A stretch of DNA of 56,101 nt, from NCBI GenBank assembly GCA_019112875.1, contig DXIO01000085.1, positions 1 through 56,101 on the forward strand, read 5' to 3'. The position numbers and the translations under genes are program-made. Origin of the DNA: Candidatus Aquabacterium excrementipullorum. Its GTDB lineage: Bacteria > Pseudomonadota > Gammaproteobacteria > Burkholderiales > Burkholderiaceae_C. Below, piece after piece: positions 1 to 10,103 of this stretch (position 1 is the stretch's first letter; the number at the start of each line of letters is the position of its first letter). The notes beneath the pieces were generated by a model. The model was not told the DNA's origin, ran no database searches, and saw only the letters and a list, made by a program, of their open reading frames with translations.

Positions 1-1
1 C

Positions 2-2551
2 CACGGCCTGCCCATCGAGAACCAGATCGAGAAGACCTTCGGCCGCAACCTGAGCCGCGATGATGTCCAGGCCAAGGCCCGTGCCTACGCCGGCGAGCAG
101 GTCGACCTGCAGCGCACCGACTTCAAGCGCCTGGGCGTGCTGGCCGACTGGGACAAGCCCTACCGCACGATGGACTTCGGCAACGAGGCCGGCGAGATCC
201 GTGCGCTCAAGCAGATCATCGAGCGCGGCTTCGTCTACCGGGGCTTGAAGCCCGTGTACTGGTGCTTCGACTGCGGCTCGTCGCTGGCCGAGTTCGAGAT
301 CGAGTACGCCGACAAGAAGTCGCAGACGCTGGACGTGGCCTTCCTGAGCGCGGAGCCCGCCAAGCTGGCCGCCGCGTTCGGCCTGAGCAGCCTCGACAAG
401 GACGCCTTCGCGGTGATCTGGACGACCACCGCCTGGACCATCCCCGCCAACCAGGCCCTGAACGTGCACCCCGAGCTGAGCTACGCCCTGGTGGACACGC
501 CCAAGGGCGTGCTGCTGCTGGCCGAGGCCCTGGTCGAGAAGGCCACCACCCGCTACGGCTTCACCGCCGACCAGGTCAAGGTGCTGGCCACCACCGCCGG
601 CGCCAAGCTGGAGCACCTCAAGTTCAAGCACCCGCTGGCCCATGTGGACGCCGGCTACGACCGCGAATCCCCCGTCTACCTGGCCGACTACGTCAGCGCC
701 GAAGACGGCACCGGCATCGTGCATTCGGCCCCGGCCTATGGCGTGGACGACTTCAACAGTTGCGTGGCCAATGGCCTGAAGTTCGACGACATCCTGAACC
801 CCGTGCAGGGCCATGGCGTCTACGAGGCCGAGCTGCCCCTGTTCGGCGGCCAGCACATCTGGAAGGCCGCCCCCGTGGTGCTGGAGACGCTGCGCGAGCA
901 CGGCCGCGTGCTGGCCTCCAGCGAGATCACCCACAGCTACCCGCACTGCTGGCGCCACAAGAAGCCGGTGATCTTCCGCGCCGCCGCGCAGTGGTTCGTG
1001 CGCATGGACGAAGGGCAGGGCGTGTTCACCACGAACAAGGCCGACAAGACCCTGCGCCAGCTCGCCCTGGACGCCATCGACCAGACCAGCTTCTACCCCG
1101 AGAACGGCCGCGCCCGCCTGCGCGACATGATCGCCAACCGCCCTGACTGGTGCATCAGCCGCCAGCGAAACTGGGGCGTGCCGCTGCCGTTCTTCCTGCA
1201 CAAGATCACGGGCGAGCTGCACCCGCAAACCCTGGCCTTCATCGACCGCGCGGCCGACCTGGTGCAGCAGGGCGGTGTCGAGGCCTGGTCCAAGCTGGAC
1301 CCGGCCGAGTGGCTGGGCACCGAGGCAGCTGATTACAGCAAGTCCACCGACATCCTCGATGTGTGGTTCGACTCCGGCTCCACCTTCTTCCACGTGCTCA
1401 ACCCCGAGCAGGGCAGCCACCCCACGGCCGGCCACGCGCACGGCCCCGAGGCTGATCTGTACCTGGAAGGGCACGATCAGCACCGCGGCTGGTTCCACAG
1501 CTCGCTGCTGGTGGCCTGCGCCATCTACGGCCGCGCGCCCTACAAGGGCCTGCTGACCCACGGCTTCACGGTGGACAGCCAGGGCCGCAAGATGAGCAAG
1601 TCGCTGGGCAACGGCGTCGATCCTCAGGAGACATCGAAGAAGCTGGGCGCCGAGATCATCCGCCTATGGGTGGCCTCCAGCGACTACTCGGGCGACATCG
1701 CCGGTGACGACAAGATCCTGGCCCGCGTGGTCGATGGCTACCGCCGCATCCGCAACACGCTGCGCTTCCTGCTCGCCAACACGGTCGATTTCGACCCGAA
1801 GGCCGACACGGTGGCGGCATCTGATCTGCTGGAGATCGACCGCCACGCGCTGGCACGCGCCGCCGAGCTGCAGGCCGACATCCTGGCCCACTACGAGCGC
1901 TACGAGTTCCACCCCGTGGTCGGCAAGCTGCAGGTGTACTGCTCCGAGGATCTGGGCGCGTTCTACCTGGACGTGCTCAAGGACCGCCTCTACACCACCG
2001 GTGCCAAGAGCCTGGCGCGCCGCAGCGCCCAGACCGCGCTGTGGCAGATCACGCAAGCCATGCTGCGCTGGATGGCGCCTTTCCTGAGCTTCACGGCCGA
2101 AGAGGCCTGGCAGGTGCTGGGCCTGGGCGAGACCATCTTCACCGAGACCTACAGCGATTTCGCCGGCGCCGAGCAGCAGACCGAGCTGCTGGCCAAGTGG
2201 GCCCGCATCCGCGAGATCCGCGAGCTGGTCAACAAGGAGATCGAGGCCGTGCGCACCACCGGCCAGGTCGGTGCCTCGCTGCAGGCCGAGATCGAGCTGA
2301 CAGCACCAAGCGAAGACCACGCCCTGCTGGCCTCACTGGGCGATGACCTCAAGTTCGTGCTGATCGTCTCGAAGGTGACGCTGCGCGAAGGCGACGCGAT
2401 CGCCGTGAAGGTCACGCCGTCCGAGGCCGCCAAGTGCGAGCGCTGCTGGCACTACCGCGACGACGTGGGCAGCGACCCGCGCTACGTCGGCGTGTGCGGC
2501 CGCTGTGCGCTCAACCTGGGCGGCGCGGGCGAAACCCGCACGGTGGCCTGA
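2..2551 (+). CDS. ileS: Isoleucyl-tRNA synthetase, 5'-truncated by window edge
   Basis: Class I aminoacyl-tRNA synthetase that charges tRNA-Ile in the cytoplasm. The frame is open from base 2, so the start lies outside the window; 849 residues are visible and roughly 100 N-terminal residues, including the HIGH motif, are missing. The first residues, [11 protein letters not shown], are typical of IleS just after the HIGH region. The KMSKS loop is at bases 1589-1603, the editing domain lies in the first half, and the C-terminus carries a Cys4 zinc site (CERCWHY and CGRC). The stop codon overlaps the lspA start by one base, so the two are co-transcribed. Identification is secure. Confidence 0.97.
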   Translation, partial: HGLPIENQIEKTFGRNLSRDDVQAKARAYAGEQVDLQRTDFKRLGVLADWDKPYRTMDFGNEAGEIRALKQIIERGFVYRGLKPVYWCFDCGSSLAEFEIEYADKKSQTLDVAFLSAEPAKLAAAFGLSSLDKDAFAVIWTTTAWTIPANQALNVHPELSYALVDTPKGVLLLAEALVEKATTRYGFTADQVKVLATTAGAKLEHLKFKHPLAHVDAGYDRESPVYLADYVSAEDGTGIVHSAPAYGVDDFNSCVANGLKFDDILNPVQGHGVYEAELPLFGGQHIWKAAPVVLETLREHGRVLASSEITHSYPHCWRHKKPVIFRAAAQWFVRMDEGQGVFTTNKADKTLRQLALDAIDQTSFYPENGRARLRDMIANRPDWCISRQRNWGVPLPFFLHKITGELHPQTLAFIDRAADLVQQGGVEAWSKLDPAEWLGTEAADYSKSTDILDVWFDSGSTFFHVLNPEQGSHPTAGHAHGPEADLYLEGHDQHRGWFHSSLLVACAIYGRAPYKGLLTHGFTVDSQGRKMSKSLGNGVDPQETSKKLGAEIIRLWVASSDYSGDIAGDDKILARVVDGYRRIRNTLRFLLANTVDFDPKADTVAASDLLEIDRHALARAAELQADILAHYERYEFHPVVGKLQVYCSEDLGAFYLDVLKDRLYTTGAKSLARRSAQTALWQITQAMLRWMAPFLSFTAEEAWQVLGLGETIFTETYSDFAGAEQQTELLAKWARIREIRELVNKEIEAVRTTGQVGASLQAEIELTAPSEDHALLASLGDDLKFVLIVSKVTLREGDAIAVKVTPSEAAKCERCWHYRDDVGSDPRYVGVCGRCALNLGGAGETRTVA

Positions 2552-3072
2552 TGGCGGCGCGCGGTAAAGGAAGTGCCGGCGGCGGCACGCTGTGGCCCTG
2601 GCTGGGCCTGGCGGCGATCATCATCCTGCTGGACCAGATCACCAAGGTCGTGGTGATCCGGGTCTTTGAATATGGCGATTCGCGGCACATCACCAGCTTC
2701 TTCAACCTGGTGCGGGTGCACAACGAAGGCGCGGCCTTCTCCTTCCTGTCGCAGGCGGGGGGCTGGCAGCGCTGGTTCTTCGTCGCGCTGGGCACGGCGG
2801 CGGTGGGCTTCATGGTCTACATGCTGCGCCAGCACGGCGGGCAGCGCATGTTCTCGCTGGCGCTGTCGCTGATCATGGGCGGCGCCATCGGCAACGTGAT
2901 CGACCGGCTGATCCACGGCTACGTGGTCGATTTCCTGGATTTCCACTGGCGCTTCCTGGAGCCGATGTTCCATGGCGGGCACTTCCCGGCCTTCAACATC
3001 GCTGATTGCGGCATCACCATCGGGGCGGCGCTGCTGATCCTCGACGAGCTGCGGCGCGTGCGCCGGGGTTGA
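2551..3072 (+). CDS. lspA: Lipoprotein signal peptidase (signal peptidase II)
   Basis: Inner-membrane aspartic protease that removes signal peptides from diacylglyceryl-prolipoproteins. The 173-residue protein has four hydrophobic segments and both catalytic aspartates in their usual contexts: GNVIDR and FPAFNIADC. The ATG at 2551 overlaps the ileS stop (TGATG). An in-frame ATG upstream lies inside ileS and is not the start. ileS-lspA is a common pairing in proteobacteria. LptM, encoded further along, would be one of its lipoprotein substrates. Confidence 0.96.
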   Translation: MAARGKGSAGGGTLWPWLGLAAIIILLDQITKVVVIRVFEYGDSRHITSFFNLVRVHNEGAAFSFLSQAGGWQRWFFVALGTAAVGFMVYMLRQHGGQRMFSLALSLIMGGAIGNVIDRLIHGYVVDFLDFHWRFLEPMFHGGHFPAFNIADCGITIGAALLILDELRRVRRG

Positions 3073-3222
3073 TCGCCGGGGCTGATCGATCCGCCCTTCA
3101 TTCCGCCATCCCACAGGGAACTGACTGCCCTTCGGTGACACGAACCGTCTGCTTTACGATGCGAAGTCCTCCGCTCGGTGCGCCGTGATGGCGTGCCGCG
3201 AGGGCAGCAAAAGGTGGTCGCG

Positions 3223-4359
3223 ATGGTGTCGAAACGATGGTGGTGGGCCGGCCTGGCCCTGGTGGCGGGCTTGCTGGCCTGGCTGAGCACGGCCTGGTCG
3301 CCACGCCTGCAGGCGTCGAGCGCGCCCAAGGCCGCCCAGACCGTGCCCGTGCGCGTGGCCCAGGCCGCGCGGCAGACCCTGCCCACCACGCTCACCGCCG
3401 TCGGCCAGGTGCAGGCCCTGCAGCAGGTGCTGGTGCGTCCGCAAATCGAAGGCGTGCTCACCGAGGTGCTCTTCAAGGAAGGCCAGCCCGTGGCCAAGGG
3501 CCAGGTGCTGGCCCGTCTGGATGACCGCGCCTTGCGTGCCCAGGTCGACCAGGCCCAGGCCGAGGTGCAGCACCTCAAGGCCCAGTTGCAGATCGCCCAA
3601 CTCGACCTGAAGCGTTACGAAGGCCTGGCCTCGCAAGCCGCCGTGCCCGTGCAGCAGCGCGATCAGCAGGTGGCGCTGGTGGCGCAGTTGCAGGCCCAGG
3701 TGAAGTCGCAGGAGGCGATGCTCAAAGCCGCGAAGGTGCAGCTCTCCTACGCCACCGTCACCTCGCCCATCGCCGGCCGCGCCGGCCTGCGCCAGGTCGA
3801 TGTCGGCAACCTGGTGCGCCCCACCGATGTCAATGGCCTGGTCACCGTGGTGCAGGTGCAGCCGGTGGCGGTGCTGTTCGCCGTGCCGCAGGGCCGCCTG
3901 GCCGAGGTGCGCCAAGCCCTCAAGCAGCAAGGCCCCGCCCGCGTGCAGATCGCCGACCAGGAGCGCGGCACGCCGCTGGCCGAAGGCCGACTGACCACGG
4001 TGGACAACCGGGTCGATCCCACCAGCGGTTCGCTCAAGCTCAAGGCCGAGGTGCCCAATGCCAAGGACGAACTCTGGCCCGGCCAGTTCGTCACGGTCAC
4101 GCTGTCCACTGGCGCGATGGACCAGGCCCTGGTCGTGCCCACGCAGGCGCTGCAGCGCGGCCTGAAGGACGCCTCCTTCGTCTGGCGCGTGCGCGACAAC
4201 GTGGCCGAGATGGCGCCCGTCAAAGTGCGCTGGCAGGACGACCAGCGCGCCGTGATCGCCTCCGGCCTCGAAGCGGGCGACACCGTCGTGGTCGATGGCC
4301 AGTCGCGCCTCAAGCCCAAGGCGGCGGTGAAGGTGTTGCCAGCCGCCAGCGGGGGCTGA
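3223..4359 (+). CDS. RND efflux periplasmic adaptor (HlyD/MdtA-like)
   Basis: Membrane fusion protein that links an inner-membrane RND pump to an outer-membrane channel. It has an N-terminal hydrophobic anchor (WWWAGLALVAGLLAWL), a biotinyl/lipoyl-like segment, an Ala/Gln-rich coiled-coil hairpin around residues 90-160, then beta-barrel and membrane-proximal domains. The ATG at 3223 is preferred over an upstream in-frame ATG at 3178 because AAGGTGG at 3211-3217 sits five bases ahead of it. Only four bases separate its stop from the permease gene. It resembles MdtA/MexE-type adaptors; the substrate cannot be read from the sequence. Confidence 0.92.
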   Translation: MVSKRWWWAGLALVAGLLAWLSTAWSPRLQASSAPKAAQTVPVRVAQAARQTLPTTLTAVGQVQALQQVLVRPQIEGVLTEVLFKEGQPVAKGQVLARLDDRALRAQVDQAQAEVQHLKAQLQIAQLDLKRYEGLASQAAVPVQQRDQQVALVAQLQAQVKSQEAMLKAAKVQLSYATVTSPIAGRAGLRQVDVGNLVRPTDVNGLVTVVQVQPVAVLFAVPQGRLAEVRQALKQQGPARVQIADQERGTPLAEGRLTTVDNRVDPTSGSLKLKAEVPNAKDELWPGQFVTVTLSTGAMDQALVVPTQALQRGLKDASFVWRVRDNVAEMAPVKVRWQDDQRAVIASGLEAGDTVVVDGQSRLKPKAAVKVLPAASGG

Positions 4360-4363
4360 TCGC

Positions 4364-7300
4364 ATGAGCATGCCCCCGCCCGTGCCCGCCAACGCCAACG
4401 CGGAACCACCGCGCCGCAACCTCTCCGCCTGGTTCATCGCCCATCCCATCGCCACCACGCTGCTCACGCTGTCGCTGGTGCTGCTGGGTGTGCTGGCGTT
4501 TCCGCGCTTGCCGGTGGCGCCGCTGCCGCAGGCGGAGTTCCCCACCATCCAGATCTCGGCCAAGCTGCCCGGCGCCAGCCCGGACACCATGGCCGCCGCG
4601 GTGGCCACGCCGCTGGAGGTCGAGCTCAGCGGCATCGCCGGCATCACCGAGATGACCTCGTCCAGCGCCCTGGGCACCACCAGCATCACCCTGCAGTTCG
4701 TGCTGGACAAGGACATCAATACCGCCGCGCAAGAGGTGCAATCGGCCATCAACGCCGTCTCCGGCCGCCTGCCTTCGGACATGCCCTCGCTGCCCACCTG
4801 GCGCAAGGTCAACCCCGCCGACAGCCCTATCCTGGTGCTGGTGGTGCAGTCGGATGTGATCTCCGGCACCGAACTCAGTGATCTGACCGACACCGTGCTG
4901 GCCCGCCAGATCAGCCAGATCGAGGGTGTCTCTGATGTGGGCATCACCGGCCAGCGCAAGCCCGCCATCCGCATCCAGGCCTCGCCGGCCAAGCTCGCGG
5001 CCCATGGCCTCACGCTGGCCGACATCCGCGCCGCCGTGCAGAAGGCCAGCGTCAACCAGCCCAAGGGCTCGCTCGTCGGCCCCGACCGCAACGCGACGCT
5101 GTCCACCAACGACCAGCTGTTCAAGTCCGCCGACTACGCCGACCTCGTCATCACCGACCACGACGGCGTGCCCGTGCGCGTGGGCGACGTGGCCCGCATC
5201 ACCGACGGCGCCGAGAACGACTACGTGCAGGCCTGGCAGAACGGCCGCGAGGGCGTGAACCTCATCATCCGCCGCCAGCCCGAGGCCAACATCGTCGCCA
5301 CGGTGGACCGCATCATGGCCGCGTTGCCGCGCCTCTCGGAGCGCCTGCCCGCCAGCGTCGAGGTCGGCGTGCTCAACGACCGCACGCGCACCATCCGCGC
5401 CTCGCTGCACGAGGTCGAGATCACGCTGGCGCTGACCGTGGTGCTGGTGGTGGCCGTGATGGGCTTCTTCCTGCGGCAGGTCTCGGCCACGGTGATCGTC
5501 ACAGCCGTGCTGGGCGTCGCCATGATCGCCACCATCGCGGCCATGGACGCGCTGGGCTTCAGCCTCAACAACCTCACGCTGGTGGCGCTGATCATCGCCG
5601 TGGGCTTCGTGGTCGACGACGCCATCGTGGTGGTCGAGAACATCCACCGCCACCTGGAGCACGGCGAGCCCATGCGCATCGCCGCGCTCAAGGGCTCGGC
5701 CGAGATCGGCTTCACCGTGGTGTCCATCAGCCTGTCGCTGATCGCCGCCTTCATCCCGCTGCTGTTCATGGACGGCGTGGTGGGGCGCCTGTTCCGCGAG
5801 TTCGCCGTCACCGTCACGGTGGCCATCCTGATCTCGGTGGTAGCCTCGCTCACCTTGGCGCCGATGATGGCCTCGCGCTTCATGAAGTCCGCGCCCAGGC
5901 ATCAAGAGGGCGGCTTCGTGCAGCGCCTGATCGATGGCTACGGCCGCAGCCTGGATTGGGCGCTCAGGCACCAGGGCCGCATGCTGCTGGTGTTCTTCGT
6001 GACACTGGGCATGGCCGTGGCCGGCTATGTCTACGTGCCCAAGGGCTTCTTCCCGCTGCAGGACACGGCCTTCGTGCTGGGCACCTCTCAAGGCCCGCAG
6101 GATGCGTCGTACGACCAGATGGTGGCCAAGCACAAGGCGCTCGAAGCCATCGTCGCCAAGGACCCGGCCGTGCTGACTTTCGCGCATTCGGTGGGCGCCA
6201 CCGGCGGCAGCCAGAACATGTCCAGCGGCCGTTTCTGGATCGTGCTGAAGGACCGGGGCGACCGCGATGTGTCCGCGCAAGGCTTCATCGACCGCTTGCG
6301 CCCGCAACTGGCCCAGGTGCCCGGCGTGGTCCTCTACATGCGCGCCGCGCAAGATATCAACTTGGGCACCGGTCCCTCGCGCACGCAGTACCAGTACGCC
6401 TTGCAAGGCGACGACAACGCCGCCCTGGCCGAATGGGCCGACAAGCTCACCGAGCGTCTCTCGTCCACGACGCAGTTCCGCGATGTCTCCAATGACCTGC
6501 AGATGGGCGCCGGCGTCGCGCGCCTGACCATCGACCGCACCGCCGCCGCGCGCTACGGCCTGAGCGTGGACGACATCAACCAGCTGCTCTACAACGCCTA
6601 CGGCCAGCGCCAGATCAGCGAGATGCAGACCGAGGTCAACCAGTACCAGGTGGTGCTGGAGATCGACCCCGCCCTGCGCGGCCGCACCGACAGCCTGGAC
6701 TGGCTCTACCTGCGCTCGCCCAAGACCGAGCAGATGGTGCCGCTGTCCGCCGTGGCGCGCCTGGAGCCGCCGCAGACCGGCCCGCTCGCCATCAACCACT
6801 ACGGCATGTCGCCCGCGGTGAACCTGTCGTTCAACCTGGCGCCGGGCGTGGCCCTGGGCGATGCCGTCAAGCTGCTGGCCCAGGCCCGGGCCGACATCCA
6901 GATGCCCGACAACCTGCCCGGGCGCTTCCAGGGCGCGGCGCAGGCCTTCCAGCAATCGCTGGCCTCGCAGCCGCTGCTGATCCTGGCCGCGGTGCTGGCG
7001 GTCTACATCATCCTGGGTGTGCTGTACGAAAGCTTCGTGCACCCGCTCACCATCCTGTCCACCTTGCCCTCGGCTGGCGTGGGCGCGGTGGCGCTGCTGT
7101 GGCTGGGGGGCTTCGACTTCTCGGTGATGGCGCTGATCGGCGTGGTGCTGCTGATCGGCATCGTCAAGAAGAACGGCATCCTGCTGGTGGACTTCGCCTT
7201 GCAGGCCCAGCGAGAGCAGGGCCTGAGCCCGCGCGAGGCCATCCACCAGGCCTGCCTGGCGCGCTTCCGCCCCATCATGATGACCACGATTGCCGCGTTG

Positions 7301-7504
7301 CTGGCCGCCATCCCGCTGATGCTGGGCTTCGGCACGGGCGCCGAGCTGCGCCAGCCGCTGGGCTTCGCGGTGGTGGGCGGGCTGCTGGTCAGCCAGGTGC
7401 TCACGCTGTATTCGACGCCGGTGGTCTACTTGGGGTTGGACAAGCTGTTCCATCGCCGCCGGGGTGATCAGCCGGATGCGGGTGTGCCCCTGACCAACGC
7501 GTGA
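4364..7504 (+). CDS. RND multidrug efflux permease (MdtB/MuxB-like)
   Basis: Proton-driven inner-membrane exporter of the HAE-1 RND family, 1,046 residues, the normal length. It shows the RND pattern of a TM1 start (AHPIATTLLTLSLVLLGVL), two large periplasmic loops and two blocks of membrane helices. The proton-relay residues are present: the Asp-Asp pair in GFVVDDAIVVVEN (TM4) and the lysine in GIVKKNGILLVDF (TM10). It is translated with the adaptor upstream. MdtB/MdtC- and MuxB/MuxC-type systems carry two permeases; only one is present here and no outer-membrane factor gene follows, so TolC or a similar channel must be encoded elsewhere. Confidence 0.95.
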   Translation: MSMPPPVPANANAEPPRRNLSAWFIAHPIATTLLTLSLVLLGVLAFPRLPVAPLPQAEFPTIQISAKLPGASPDTMAAAVATPLEVELSGIAGITEMTSSSALGTTSITLQFVLDKDINTAAQEVQSAINAVSGRLPSDMPSLPTWRKVNPADSPILVLVVQSDVISGTELSDLTDTVLARQISQIEGVSDVGITGQRKPAIRIQASPAKLAAHGLTLADIRAAVQKASVNQPKGSLVGPDRNATLSTNDQLFKSADYADLVITDHDGVPVRVGDVARITDGAENDYVQAWQNGREGVNLIIRRQPEANIVATVDRIMAALPRLSERLPASVEVGVLNDRTRTIRASLHEVEITLALTVVLVVAVMGFFLRQVSATVIVTAVLGVAMIATIAAMDALGFSLNNLTLVALIIAVGFVVDDAIVVVENIHRHLEHGEPMRIAALKGSAEIGFTVVSISLSLIAAFIPLLFMDGVVGRLFREFAVTVTVAILISVVASLTLAPMMASRFMKSAPRHQEGGFVQRLIDGYGRSLDWALRHQGRMLLVFFVTLGMAVAGYVYVPKGFFPLQDTAFVLGTSQGPQDASYDQMVAKHKALEAIVAKDPAVLTFAHSVGATGGSQNMSSGRFWIVLKDRGDRDVSAQGFIDRLRPQLAQVPGVVLYMRAAQDINLGTGPSRTQYQYALQGDDNAALAEWADKLTERLSSTTQFRDVSNDLQMGAGVARLTIDRTAAARYGLSVDDINQLLYNAYGQRQISEMQTEVNQYQVVLEIDPALRGRTDSLDWLYLRSPKTEQMVPLSAVARLEPPQTGPLAINHYGMSPAVNLSFNLAPGVALGDAVKLLAQARADIQMPDNLPGRFQGAAQAFQQSLASQPLLILAAVLAVYIILGVLYESFVHPLTILSTLPSAGVGAVALLWLGGFDFSVMALIGVVLLIGIVKKNGILLVDFALQAQREQGLSPREAIHQACLARFRPIMMTTIAALLAAIPLMLGFGTGAELRQPLGFAVVGGLLVSQVLTLYSTPVVYLGLDKLFHRRRGDQPDAGVPLTNA

Positions 7505-7580
7505 TGCCGCTGTCCCCCGCTGCTGAAGGCAGGGGTGGGCTGTCCAGTTCCCGCTCTGCTTTAATGACGGGCTTGCCCGA

Positions 7581-8552
7581 TTGAACCGGCCCGCCGCCTT
7601 GAAGCACCTCGACCCCCGCACGCTGTTTTTCCTCACCCTGCCGCCGCTGATGTGGGCCGGCAATGCCGTGGTCGGCCGCCTGATGGTCGGCCACATGCCG
7701 CCCGTGCTGACCAACGCGCTGCGCTGGGCCCTGGTGGCCGCCTTGATGGCGCCCTGGGCCTGGCACGTGCTGCGCCAGCGCGAGGCCTTGCGCCGTCGCG
7801 CCGGTTACCTGGCCCTGATCGGCGCTTTGGGCGTGGGCAACTACAACGCCTTGCAGTACCTGGCGCTGCGCACCTCCTCGCCGCTCAACGTCACGCTGAT
7901 CGGCGCCAGCATGCCCATGTGGATGATGCTGGTCGGTGTGATCGGCTTCGGCCAGCGCGTCACGCCGCGCCAACTGGGCGGCGCGCTGCTCTCGTGCGCG
8001 GGCGTGGTGCTGGTGATGTCGCAGGGCAGCTGGACGCTGCTGCGCGAGGTGCGCCTGGTGCCGGGCGATCTGCTGATGCTGCTGGCCGCGCTCTCATGGT
8101 CCATCTACAGCTGGCTGCTCGTGCGCAAGCCCGCCTCGATGGACGGCGAGCCGAGCTGGAACTGGCTGGAGTTCCTGTGGCTGCAGGTGATCTTCGGCGT
8201 GGTGTGGGCGGCGGCCTGTGCGGGGGCCGAGTCGGCCATCGTCGGGCAAGACCATCCCTGGCCTGCGGATGCAAAGGCCTGGGACACGGTGGTGATCGGG
8301 CTGGTCTTCATCGCCATCGGCCCGTCCATCCTGGCCTACTGGGGCTGGGGGCAGGGCGTGCGTGCCGTGGGCCCCACGGTGGCCGCCTTCTTCAGCAACC
8401 TCACGCCGGTGTTCGCGGCCGTGTGGGCCTGGGCCCTGCTGGGCACCACGCCACGCTGGTACCACCCCTGCGCGCTGGTGCTGATCGCGGCGGGCATCGT
8501 CCTGTCCTCAGCGCGGCCCGCCGCGCAAGGCCAATCAAAAACGGCCGCGTGA
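7581..8552 (+). CDS. EamA/DMT-family transporter
   Basis: Ten-helix inner-membrane transporter of the drug/metabolite transporter superfamily, with two EamA repeats of about five helices each. The second repeat begins near FLWLQVIFGVVWAAACAG and ends in LVLIAAGIVLSS. The usual substrates are amino acids, metabolites or drugs; none can be assigned here. No in-frame ATG precedes the first helix, so a TTG at 7581 (or 7599) is the likely start; the ATG at 7650 would remove half of TM1. The 3' end overlaps the convergent rhomboid gene by 18 bases. Confidence 0.85.
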   Translation: MNRPAALKHLDPRTLFFLTLPPLMWAGNAVVGRLMVGHMPPVLTNALRWALVAALMAPWAWHVLRQREALRRRAGYLALIGALGVGNYNALQYLALRTSSPLNVTLIGASMPMWMMLVGVIGFGQRVTPRQLGGALLSCAGVVLVMSQGSWTLLREVRLVPGDLLMLLAALSWSIYSWLLVRKPASMDGEPSWNWLEFLWLQVIFGVVWAAACAGAESAIVGQDHPWPADAKAWDTVVIGLVFIAIGPSILAYWGWGQGVRAVGPTVAAFFSNLTPVFAAVWAWALLGTTPRWYHPCALVLIAAGIVLSSARPAAQGQSKTAA

Positions 8553-9152
8553 GCCGCGTGTGCGGGGCGGGAAGGGCGGCTTGCCGCCCCAATAGCGCAG
8601 CATCAGCCAGCCGCCCAGCATGCCGCCCAGGTGGGCGAAGTGCGCCACGCCCGATTGCGTGCCGGACACGCCCTGGTACAGCTCGATGACGCCATAGATC
8701 ATCACCAGGTACTTGGCCTTGATGGGGATGGGCGGGATCAGCAGCAGGATGGTGCGGTCCGGAAAGGTCATGCCGAAGGCCATCAGCAGCGCGAACAGCG
8801 CGCCCGAGGCGCCCACCATCGGGTTGCCCCAGCCTGCCAGCAGGGAGATGACCAACTGGAAGGCGGCTGCCGCCAGGGCGCCGGCCGCGTAGAACTGCAG
8901 GTAGCGCTTCGGGCCCCACAGGCGTTCCATCTCGCCACCGAACATCCACAGGCCCAGCATGTTGAGCCCCAGATGGGTGATCGAGCCGTGCATGAAGGCA
9001 TAGGACACAACCTGCCAGGGCATGAAGTTGGGGCTGGTCACCGGCCACAATTCCGTCCAGTAGGTCAGCAGGCCTCCCAGGGCGATGTCGATGCAGTACA
9101 GCGCGACGTTGAGCAGGATGATGGCCTGGGTGATCGGTGGCAGCGGTGGCAT
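8535..9152 (-). CDS. Rhomboid-family intramembrane serine protease
   Basis: Polytopic inner-membrane protease that cleaves transmembrane substrates. The catalytic serine is in GASGALFALL, and the paired histidine is in VAHFAHLGGMLGG. The supporting HxxxN-type motif is in THLGLNMLGLWMFGGEMERLWG. Six hydrophobic segments fit the minimal bacterial rhomboid. I chose the ATG at 9152, giving MPPLPPITQ, a start common in the family; a TTG at 9179 would add nine residues and neither has a strong ribosome-binding site. The C-terminus is proline/arginine-rich (FPPRTRGSRGRF). Substrate unknown. Confidence 0.88.
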   Translation of the reverse strand: MPPLPPITQAIILLNVALYCIDIALGGLLTYWTELWPVTSPNFMPWQVVSYAFMHGSITHLGLNMLGLWMFGGEMERLWGPKRYLQFYAAGALAAAAFQLVISLLAGWGNPMVGASGALFALLMAFGMTFPDRTILLLIPPIPIKAKYLVMIYGVIELYQGVSGTQSGVAHFAHLGGMLGGWLMLRYWGGKPPFPPRTRGSRGRF

Positions 9153-9311
9153 CTTCTCGACAAGGGAAGGTCGTGACAATGGACATCATCATAGTTCCCT
9201 TGACGCTGCCGCCGCCCCATGGTGTCATCAAAGCCGGATGCGCACCCTGGTACGGTCCTCGCTTGACGTCGCCCGATTTGTTTTTGACCGTTGTTCCCGG
9301 AGTACCCGCTG

Positions 9312-9953
9312 ATGCCGCTTGAATTTCCCAACCTGACCGTCGTCACCCACCCCCTGATCCAGCACAAGCTGACCTGGATCCGCGCGGAAGAGACGAACAC
9401 GGACAGCTTCCGCCAGCTGCTGCGCGAGGTCAGCAAGCTGCTTGCCTACGAGGCCACCCGCGCCCTGCCCACCGAGACCATCACCATCAAGACGCCGGTC
9501 ACCACGATGGAATCGGCCGTCATCAGTGGCAAGAAGCTGTGCCTGGTCTCCATCCTGCGCGCCGGCAACGGCATGCTCGAAGGCTTCCTCGACATCCTGC
9601 CGCTGGCCCGCGTCGGCCACATCGGGCTGTACCGCGACCCGGCCACGCTCGAGCCGGTGGAGTACTACTTCAAGGTGCCCTCCGACATCGCCGACCGCCA
9701 GGTGCTGGTGGTCGATCCCATGCTGGCCACCGGCCATTCCGCCGCCGCCGGCATCGCGCGCCTGAAGGCCGCCGGCTGCACCCAGATCACGCTGATTTCG
9801 CTGCTCGCCTCGCCTGAAGGCGTGAAGCACCTGTCTGAAACGCACCCCGACGTTCCCATCTTCAGCGCGGCCCTCGACAGCCACCTGAACGAGCATGGCT
9901 ACATCGTGCCTGGCCTGGGCGACGCTGGGGATCGGCTGTACGGCACGCGCTGA
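9312..9953 (+). CDS. upp: Uracil phosphoribosyltransferase
   Basis: Cytoplasmic salvage enzyme that makes UMP from uracil and PRPP. The 213-residue length fits the family (about 208-212). The PRPP-binding loop is [14 protein letters not shown], the substrate region [12 protein letters not shown] is present, and the conserved end [11 protein letters not shown] is intact. The ATG at 9312 is preceded by GGAG at 9299-9302; a TTG at 9291 is also in frame. The codA homologue 2 kb downstream would supply uracil from cytosine, so the two form one salvage route even though a chemoreceptor gene lies between them. Confidence 0.96.
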   Translation: MPLEFPNLTVVTHPLIQHKLTWIRAEETNTDSFRQLLREVSKLLAYEATRALPTETITIKTPVTTMESAVISGKKLCLVSILRAGNGMLEGFLDILPLARVGHIGLYRDPATLEPVEYYFKVPSDIADRQVLVVDPMLATGHSAAAGIARLKAAGCTQITLISLLASPEGVKHLSETHPDVPIFSAALDSHLNEHGYIVPGLGDAGDRLYGTR

Positions 9954-9962
9954 AAGGGGCAC

Positions 9963-10040
9963 GCCCGCAAGGTATCTGAAAAATCTGAAAATTGCGGGCA
10001 GATTCCGCTGTTCCACACGCCTTTGCATTCAGCGGAATCT
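9963..10040 (+). promoter_or_regulatory. upp-mcp intergenic inverted and tandem repeats
   Basis: Three ordered elements fill the gap. GCCCGCAA at 9963-9970 pairs perfectly with TTGCGGGC at 9992-9999. Between them lies an exact tandem copy of ATCTGAAAA (9974-9982 and 9983-9991). Next, an 11-base arm AGATTCCGCTG at 10000-10010 pairs perfectly with CAGCGGAATCT at 10030-10040 across a 19-base loop. There is no run of T, so this is not a classic terminator. It could be an operator or an RNA structure ahead of the chemoreceptor gene. Confidence 0.5.
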
Positions 10041-10103
10041 CTCAAACTCCTTTGCCGACGGCATGCTGTGAGCCTGCTGCCGAATCCCCCAGGAGAACAC
10101 AAC

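Noticed and set aside
4310-7714. 1,134-codon open frame antisense to the RND permease
   Set aside because: It is rich in His, Gln, Gly and Arg with no domain pattern, while the opposite strand encodes a complete RND permease. It is the usual antisense shadow in GC-rich DNA.
10035-10061. FliA promoter before the chemoreceptor gene
   Set aside because: GCCGACGG at 10054 resembles a -10 element, but the sequence at the right distance (GAATCTCT) matches the -35 consensus at only four of eight positions.
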